From Streptomyces justiciae (GTDB lineage Bacteria > Actinomycetota > Actinomycetes > Streptomycetales > Streptomycetaceae), in assembly GCF_015163075.1 (NCBI RefSeq), contig NZ_JADDXU010000013.1, positions 240,092 to 304,091 on the forward strand: a stretch of 64,000 nucleotides of DNA, read 5' to 3'. Below the pieces are notes generated by a model that had not been told where the DNA came from, searched no databases, and saw only the letters and a list, made by a program, of their open reading frames with translations. Positions within the stretch are counted from its first letter, which is position 1; every line of letters begins with the position of its first letter. The position numbers and the translations under genes are program-made. Positions 59,054 to 64,000 of the stretch are shown here, piece by piece.

Positions 59054-59671
59054 TCAAGGACGCGCTGCCGCCAGGAACCCGTCGACGTCCAGGACCGCGT
59101 GGGCGAACAGGGCGTAGCGATCCAGCATCTTCGCGTGGGACACCGCGTCCCCGTCCGAGGCGGTGGCGTCCGAGAGCATGGTGACGTGGTAGCCGCGTTC
59201 CATGGCGCTGCGCGCCGTCGACTCGACGCACATCGTCCCGATCATCCCGCCCAGGGCAAGGTGCTCGACCCCACGGCGTCTGAGCTGGGTGTCCAGGTCG
59301 GTCGTCGCGAACACGTCGATGTTCTTGTGCGGGGCCAGTGTCACCTCGCCCTCGGCCGGTGACAGCTCCGGGTGGAACTCCGCGCCCCAACTCCCGGCCT
59401 CGAACAGCCTGTTCTCGAACATCGCCCGGTGCAGGCCGGTCGGGTGGCGCCAGGACGCGTACTCCTCGTCGGTGTAGGACATGGGGGAGAAGAACACCGC
59501 CACGTCCTTCTCGCGGAGCCCCGCCAGCAGGCGTGTGAGGTTGCCGAGCAGCCCGATGCGGGCGAACTCGGCCGCGTACAGCGGATAGCCCTTGCCGTCC
59601 TCGGCGAAGACATCGTTCACCGTGTCGATGAGCAGGAGGCCTGTTCGGCCGGGAGGATACGTGTAGGTCAC
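59054..59671 (-). CDS. Isochorismatase-like cysteine hydrolase
   Basis: 205 residues. The Asp-Lys-Cys triad is visible: D in LLLIDTVNDVF, K in LAPHKNIDVF and C in LGGMIGTMCVESTARSAMER, together with the cis-peptide region. Members hydrolyse isochorismate, amides such as nicotinamide, or carbamoyl groups; nothing here identifies the substrate. GTG 59671 has AAGGGG at 8 bp. Confidence 0.88.
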   Translation of the reverse strand: MTYTYPPGRTGLLLIDTVNDVFAEDGKGYPLYAAEFARIGLLGNLTRLLAGLREKDVAVFFSPMSYTDEEYASWRHPTGLHRAMFENRLFEAGSWGAEFHPELSPAEGEVTLAPHKNIDVFATTDLDTQLRRRGVEHLALGGMIGTMCVESTARSAMERGYHVTMLSDATASDGDAVSHAKMLDRYALFAHAVLDVDGFLAAARP

Positions 59672-59874
59672 AGCGGTTCCCCTTCTCGCACTGGTGTGAC
59701 ACGAGGCTGAGTCCAACATAACCGGAAAAGGTGCACATAAGTGGCGGCAAAGACACCGTGTGCCGTAGACGGTGTCACATGGCATGATGTGGCCTCGGCT
59801 TGCACTCCGGCGTGAGCCCCACCCCCACGACGACGGATCCGGGGGCTGCCGCGCCCCTCGTGAAACGAGTCCTC

Positions 59875-61023
59875 ATGACCCGTGTTTCCCCCGTTGACCT
59901 GCCCGCCGTCCTCGAACCCTTCATCCGGGAGGCCCTCGCGGAGGCGGAGTCCCGCGCTGATCTGCCCGAGGTACTCGTCGAGGCGCTGCGGGACCACGGG
60001 GCCTTCCGCATGCTCACCCCGCGTGAGTACGGGGGCACCGAGTCGTCGCTGACCGAAGTGCTCGACGTCTACGAGCGACTGGCCCGCATCGACGCCTCGG
60101 TGGCGTGGACGGTGTGGAACGGCAACTGGGGCTTCCTCGGCGCCCTGCTGGGCGAGAGAGGAGCCGAGCGGCTGTGGGGCGGCGGGGCGGATCCAGTCTT
60201 CGCCAACTCCGGCTCGCCCGGCACGGCGGTGGCCGAGGGCGACGCCTACCGGGTGTCCGGGCACTGGAAGATCGTCAGCGGCATCGGCCATGCCGACCGG
60301 CTCGTGGTGGTGGCGGTGGTCCTGGAGGGAGGGGCGCCGCGCGAGGTCGCCGCCGGTGTGCCCGACGTGCGGCTGTTCGTCCTGGGCCGGGACCAGGTCG
60401 AGGTGCGGCACACCTGGGACGTGACGGGGATGCGGGGCACCGGCAGCGACGACGTCCTGGCGATCGGTGCCGTCGTCCCGGCCGAGCTGGCCGCCCGCTT
60501 CGACGTGCCCGCCCGCCTGCACAGGCCTCCGTACCGGACCTTCATCCCCGCACTGGTACTGCCCGGCTGCACGGCCGTGGCGCTCGGCGTCGCCCGGGCC
60601 ATGGTCGACGACGTGATCGCCCTGGCACCGGGCAAGACGACCATGACCGGGACGCCTCTGGCCGACACCGCACGCGCGCAGTCCGCCATCGCCCGCGCGC
60701 AGACGGACCTGCGCGCCGCACACCTGCTGCTGATGACCGCGGCGGGCGCGCTGACCGAGGCCGGCGAAAACGGCGAGGAGGCCACGCTCGATCTGCGCGC
60801 CGATCTGCGCGGGGCCATGAGCCACGCGGCACAGGTGTGCAGGCGGGCCCTGGTGTCGATGTACGAACTGGCGGGATCCGCCTCGCTCTACCGTCACAAC
60901 ACCGTCGAACGGCGGTTCAGGGACGGTATGGCGGCCCTCCAGCACGCCAACCACTCGGCCGACTGCTTCGAGGCGGTGGGCCGGGTACGGTTCGGCGCGG
61001 AGCCGGGACTTCCGCTCTTCTGA
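59875..61023 (+). CDS. Acyl-CoA dehydrogenase-like flavoprotein
   Basis: 382 residues of the acyl-CoA dehydrogenase / HpaB-HsaA monooxygenase superfamily: an N-terminal helical domain (FIREALAEAESRADLPEVLV EALRDHGAFRMLTPREYGG), a central beta domain (VSGHWKIVSGIGHADRLVVV) and a C-terminal helical domain (LYRHNTVERRFRDGMAALQH ANHSADCFEAVG). The catalytic Glu of true acyl-CoA dehydrogenases is not obvious, so a flavin-dependent oxygenase or a diverged enzyme is likely. It stops 3 bp before the convergent DUF5996 gene. Confidence 0.82.
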   Translation: MTRVSPVDLPAVLEPFIREALAEAESRADLPEVLVEALRDHGAFRMLTPREYGGTESSLTEVLDVYERLARIDASVAWTVWNGNWGFLGALLGERGAERLWGGGADPVFANSGSPGTAVAEGDAYRVSGHWKIVSGIGHADRLVVVAVVLEGGAPREVAAGVPDVRLFVLGRDQVEVRHTWDVTGMRGTGSDDVLAIGAVVPAELAARFDVPARLHRPPYRTFIPALVLPGCTAVALGVARAMVDDVIALAPGKTTMTGTPLADTARAQSAIARAQTDLRAAHLLLMTAAGALTEAGENGEEATLDLRADLRGAMSHAAQVCRRALVSMYELAGSASLYRHNTVERRFRDGMAALQHANHSADCFEAVGRVRFGAEPGLPLF

Positions 61024-61026
61024 AGG

Positions 61027-61992
61027 TCAGCCCGCCACGACGTCCGTGATGCCGTCGGGGCAGCTGTCCACCGCCAGGCTCCAGCCCGCCGCCCCGGCCC
61101 CGGCGAGGAAGGCGCTCTCGTAGAAGGCGAGCACCTCGCCCCGCAGCGACGCCGCCGCGCGGACCCGCTCGTAGGGCAGTACCGCGAGATGGGAACCGCT
61201 CTTTCTCGCCTGCCAGAAGGCCGCCTCGGGGCGGAGCGGCCATGTGGCCAGGCCCGCGGGCTCCGGGGCGGTGTACGAGTAGAAGGCGGGCTCGGGGTAG
61301 TCGGGATCACCGAACCAGAAGCCCGCGCTGATCACCTCGCGTGAGTAGGCCTCTCGCGTCACCGCGTCGACCTCCGGCGGGTGTGCCACGACGGTGTCGG
61401 AGAACCTGGTCACCGCGATGTCGAAGGTGTGCCAGAAGTGGTGCACGGGGCTCGTCTTGCCGGCCCAGCGCGCGGCGTACTCCTCCAGGACGAGGTTGAC
61501 CTGCGACAGGACGACCCAGTACCGGTGGGCCGCCGCCGGGTCGTACGTGCAATGCTCCTCGTCCTCGGCGAAGGGACGCCGCGCGTCCGGGAGGTCGAAG
61601 GGGTAGGGACGCTCGACCCGCACGTCCACGCCGACCTGGGCGAGCGCGTCCGTCAGTCGTCCGAAGAACGCGGCGACCGACAGTCCGTGCAGCGGGAACG
61701 ACGCCTCGCTCCCCGCGCCGCCGGTGACGACGAGGCGGTGGTCGGTGAAGTCGAAGTCGACACAGAAGAAGTCGCCTTGGTCGGTCAGTCCCATGGGCCG
61801 GGTCGTGATGCCCCGCCCGGTGAGGTGGAAGGGGACGTTCCACCAGTGGTTGCGGCGCGGTGACGCGGCCAGCCTGATCTTGCCGACCACCTGGGCGAAC
61901 CGGTGCAGTGTCTCGCGGGTGCCGGTCCAGTCGGCGTAGGGCATCGAGGGGAAGAGTTCCACAGTGCCTCCGACGTAGGGCGGGATCGTCAT
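61027..61992 (-). CDS. DUF5996 family protein
   Basis: 321 residues matching the DUF5996 pattern: TVELFPSMPYADWTGTRETL HRFAQVVGKIRLAASPRRNH WWNVPFHLTGRGITTRPM, then a long soluble body. No catalytic motif or signal peptide. The biochemical role is unknown. ATG 61992 lacks a ribosome site and is preceded by an AT-rich palindromic patch; the frame extends to 62106, but that overlaps the divergent RidA gene. Confidence 0.78.
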   Translation of the reverse strand: MTIPPYVGGTVELFPSMPYADWTGTRETLHRFAQVVGKIRLAASPRRNHWWNVPFHLTGRGITTRPMGLTDQGDFFCVDFDFTDHRLVVTGGAGSEASFPLHGLSVAAFFGRLTDALAQVGVDVRVERPYPFDLPDARRPFAEDEEHCTYDPAAAHRYWVVLSQVNLVLEEYAARWAGKTSPVHHFWHTFDIAVTRFSDTVVAHPPEVDAVTREAYSREVISAGFWFGDPDYPEPAFYSYTAPEPAGLATWPLRPEAAFWQARKSGSHLAVLPYERVRAAASLRGEVLAFYESAFLAGAGAAGWSLAVDSCPDGITDVVAG

Positions 61993-62104
61993 GAACAACG
62001 TATCAAAAACATTGTTTCCATGACTGATGCAGTGAAAGTGGTCCATGCTGTGACAGCAATACCAATCTCGGAACAGATCCGGTACCTGTCTGCGGAGGTT
62101 AGAC

Positions 62105-62506
62105 ATGCGCGACGAGACGTTCGACTTCGGAGTTCCCTGGGAGGGGTTGTACGGCTACAGCCAGGCCCGACGCGTCGGCGACACCGTGTATGTCTCCGGT
62201 CAGCTCTCCCATGACGAGAAGGGTGTCTTCGTCGGTGAAGGCGACTTCGCGCTCCAGACCGCCACCACCTTGGCCAACCTGGACCGGGTCCTGGCGCACT
62301 TCGGTGCGACCCGGGCGCAGATAGTGGAGACCACGGTTCTGGTCAGGAACCTGCGCGAGCACTTCGACACGGTCGCCCGGCTCCACCGTGAGTACGTCGG
62401 GGAGCGCCGTCCGACCAGCACCGTCATGGGGGTCTCCGACCTCGCCCTGCCTGAACAGCTCGTTGAGATCGGTGCGGTGGTCCGTCTGGACCTGCCCGGG
62501 GCCTGA
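62105..62506 (+). CDS. RidA-family imine/enamine deaminase
   Basis: 133 residues. YgjF/YER057c/UK114 fold with VYVSGQLSHDEKGVFVGEGD FALQTATTLANLDRVLAHFG and the active-site Arg in ERRPTSTVMGV followed by EIGAVVRLDL. It removes reactive imines or hydrolyses related enamines. GGAGG precedes the ATG; it is divergent from the DUF5996 gene. Confidence 0.9.
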   Translation: MRDETFDFGVPWEGLYGYSQARRVGDTVYVSGQLSHDEKGVFVGEGDFALQTATTLANLDRVLAHFGATRAQIVETTVLVRNLREHFDTVARLHREYVGERRPTSTVMGVSDLALPEQLVEIGAVVRLDLPGA

Positions 62507-62519
62507 GAGGACGGTCCGT

Positions 62520-62537
62520 CGGCGACGGGTGTCGCCG
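62520..62537. terminator. Small hairpin after ridA-like gene
   Basis: CGGCGAC / GTCGCCG stem with a 4-nt loop just after the stop, between convergent genes. Confidence 0.35.
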
Positions 62538-62574
62538 GCGGCCTGCTCGGCTTCGGTGGACACACGTCGGCGCG

Positions 62575-64000
62575 TCAGGCGTCGTGCGGCTTGTCCTGGA
62601 GCACGTTCTGCACCTTGGCCCGGACGTCGTCCGTGGCCAGGCCGCGGATCGTCAGCGTGGTCCGGCGGCGCAGCACGTCGTCGACCGTCTCGGCCCACTC
62701 GTGGTCGCGTGCGTAGACGACCTGCGCCCAGATCTCGGGGGCGTGGGGGTGGACGCGCTCGCCCAGCTCCGGGTACTGCCGCGCGAGCCGCGCGACGTCA
62801 TAGGCGAGGGAGCCGTAGTGGGTGGCCAGGTGCCGTGCGGTGTCGACCGCCACGTCCGGGCCCGGCAGGTCGTTGTCGAGCAGCAGGCGGTGCGCGACGG
62901 CGTGGGGGTTGGCGACGCCGGGCAACGGCAGCTTCCTGGGCAGCCGGGAAACGGGCTCGATGTCGTCGCCGAGCGGGTGGCCCGGCAGCGACTCCAGCTT
63001 CCGCAGCACGGTGCGGCCGATGTGGCGGAAGGTCGTCCACTTGCCGCCCGCGACGGACAGCATGCCGCCCTTGCCCTCGGTCACGACGGTCTCGCGCTTG
63101 GCCTTGGCGGTGTCGCCGGGGCCGCCCGGCAGCACGCGCAGACCCGTGTACGCGTAGGTGATGAGGTCACGGTCGAGCTGCTGGTCCCGGATGGAGAACG
63201 CGGCCTCGCCGAGGATCTGCGTGATGTCGTTGTCGTTGACGGCCACATCGGCCGGGTCGCCCTCGTACGCCTCGTCGGTGGTGCCGAGGAGCAGCATGTC
63301 CTCCCAGGGGAGGGCGAAGGTGATCCGGTACTTGTCGATGGGGGTGGCCAGCGCGGCCTTCCAGGGGGAGGTGCGCTTCAGGATCAGGTGGGCGCCCTTG
63401 GAGAGGCGGATGGAGGGGGCCGCGTTGGGGTCCTCCATCTTGCGCAGGTGGTCCACCCAGGGGCCGGTCGCGTTGAGCACCAGGCGGGCGTCGACACCGA
63501 ACTCCTCACCCGACAGCGTGTCCTTGAGGTCCGCGCCGGTGACCCGGCCCCGGGTGAAGCGGAGTCCTTGCAGCGCGGCGTGGTTGAGGACGACGGCGCC
63601 GGCGTCGACGGCCGCGCGGACGGTCATGAGTGCCATGCGGGCGTCGTTCATCTGGTCGTCGCCGTAGACGGCGACGGCCTTGAGGTTGTCGGTGCGCAGT
63701 TCGGGCACGTCCTGGGCGGCCTTGGCGGGGGACAGGAGGTGGCCGACGCCGTCTCCGAACGCGGAGAGGGCGGAGTAGGCGAAGACGCCGGCCCCGAGCT
63801 TCGCGGCGCCGTGCGGGCCGCCCTTGTACACGGGCAGGTAGAACGTGAGCGGGTTCGCCAGGTGGGGAGCCACCTGGCGAGACACCGCACGGCGCTCGAA
63901 GTGGTTCTCCGCCACCAGCTTCACCGCGCCGGTCTGCAGGTAGCGCAGACCGCCGTGGAGGAGCTTGGAGGAGGCGGAGGAGGTGGCGCCGGCGAAGTCG
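62575..64000 (-). CDS. glpD: Aerobic glycerol-3-phosphate dehydrogenase, partial
   Basis: At least 475 residues; the N-terminus with the FAD Rossmann motif is beyond the window. Visible are DFAGATSSASSKLLHGGLRY LQ, the substrate-domain blocks LRTDNLKAVAVYGDDQMNDA RM, TGPWVDHLR, LLGTTDEAYEGDP, and GGKWTTFRHIGRTVLRKLES, followed by the C-terminal helical domain. It oxidises glycerol-3-phosphate to dihydroxyacetone phosphate at the membrane, passing electrons to quinone. Confidence 0.95.
   Translation of the reverse strand, partial: DFAGATSSASSKLLHGGLRYLQTGAVKLVAENHFERRAVSRQVAPHLANPLTFYLPVYKGGPHGAAKLGAGVFAYSALSAFGDGVGHLLSPAKAAQDVPELRTDNLKAVAVYGDDQMNDARMALMTVRAAVDAGAVVLNHAALQGLRFTRGRVTGADLKDTLSGEEFGVDARLVLNATGPWVDHLRKMEDPNAAPSIRLSKGAHLILKRTSPWKAALATPIDKYRITFALPWEDMLLLGTTDEAYEGDPADVAVNDNDITQILGEAAFSIRDQQLDRDLITYAYTGLRVLPGGPGDTAKAKRETVVTEGKGGMLSVAGGKWTTFRHIGRTVLRKLESLPGHPLGDDIEPVSRLPRKLPLPGVANPHAVAHRLLLDNDLPGPDVAVDTARHLATHYGSLAYDVARLARQYPELGERVHPHAPEIWAQVVYARDHEWAETVDDVLRRRTTLTIRGLATDDVRAKVQNVLQDKPHDA

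Noticed and set aside
59773..59799. Further TGTCACA on the plus strand before the acyl-CoA-dehydrogenase-like gene
   Set aside because: At 16-bp spacing the -10 position reads CGGC, not KGTC, so it does not fit the set; it may be a degenerate site.
1..64000. CRISPR arrays, rRNA, tRNA, insertion sequences, phage attachment sites
   Set aside because: No regularly spaced repeats, no tRNA-like cloverleaf or rRNA sequence, and no transposase or integrase coding sequence were recognised by eye.

Overview
The window is high-G+C actinobacterial DNA, almost certainly from Streptomyces or a close relative. The genes used for that inference are an SsgA-like sporulation protein, a WhiB protein, an NsrR/flavohemoprotein NO-response pair, a mycothiol-dependent-type isomerase domain, large LAL (LuxR) regulators, AfsR-like XRE/NB-ARC regulators and a homodimeric pyruvate dehydrogenase E1. 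No rRNA, tRNA, CRISPR array or intact insertion sequence was seen. The density of regulators, duplicated families and broken genes suggests an accessory, arm-like region (inference).

Layout. 1-7128: a translationally coupled leftward operon of three large proteins (an FN3-like protein, a phospholipase-D-like protein and an unknown protein cut by the window edge). 7129-9888: a decayed zone with an NB-ARC companion gene and remnants of NB-ARC/TPR, MFS, pentapeptide-repeat and membrane proteins. 10110-16393: HxlR and an imine-reductase-like enzyme, a CruF-like carotenoid protein, a coiled-coil/winged-helix protein, an ECF41-type sigma factor, a small membrane protein and an MDMPI-domain protein. 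16637-19097: an NO-response module (nsrR, flavohemoprotein, truncated globin). 19184-23776: SDR, SsgA-like protein, TetR, and a coiled-coil/NmrA/secreted-cupin operon. 23826-29569: two divergent LAL regulators. 29706-39089: cupin, orphan ferredoxin reductase, orphan fumarate-reductase flavoprotein, WhiB, NmrA, MerR, Tat-exported metallo-beta-lactamase-fold protein, a C-terminally truncated ECF sigma factor and a dihydroflavonol-reductase-like enzyme. 39224-49024: third LAL, two XRE/NB-ARC regulators (one truncated), a cold-shock protein and two hydrolases. 49124-57597: NmrA, frameshifted aceE, another truncated ECF, an S8-peptidase-like exported protein without a catalytic domain, a cupin and a second coiled-coil/winged-helix protein. 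57770-64000: dodecin, secreted hydrolase, isochorismatase-like hydrolase, acyl-CoA-dehydrogenase-like enzyme, DUF5996 protein, RidA and partial glpD.

Main observation. Between 12.8 and 59.0 kb the motif TGTCAC(A/G)-N16-(G/T)GTC occurs 14 times with an invariant 16-bp spacer, and nearly always points at a nearby start codon. TGTCACA is the -35 element known for ECF41-family sigma factors, and the window encodes one full-length ECF41-like sigma (with WLPEP, DGNGM and ADKL signatures) plus two relatives that stop where the SnoaL-like C-terminal domain would begin. The simplest reading is a locally clustered ECF41-type regulon of cupins, NmrA oxidoreductases, hydrolases, flavoenzymes, WhiB, a membrane protein and a second-copy pyruvate dehydrogenase E1, surrounded by LAL and NB-ARC regulators. 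The assignment of sigma factor to promoter is inference.
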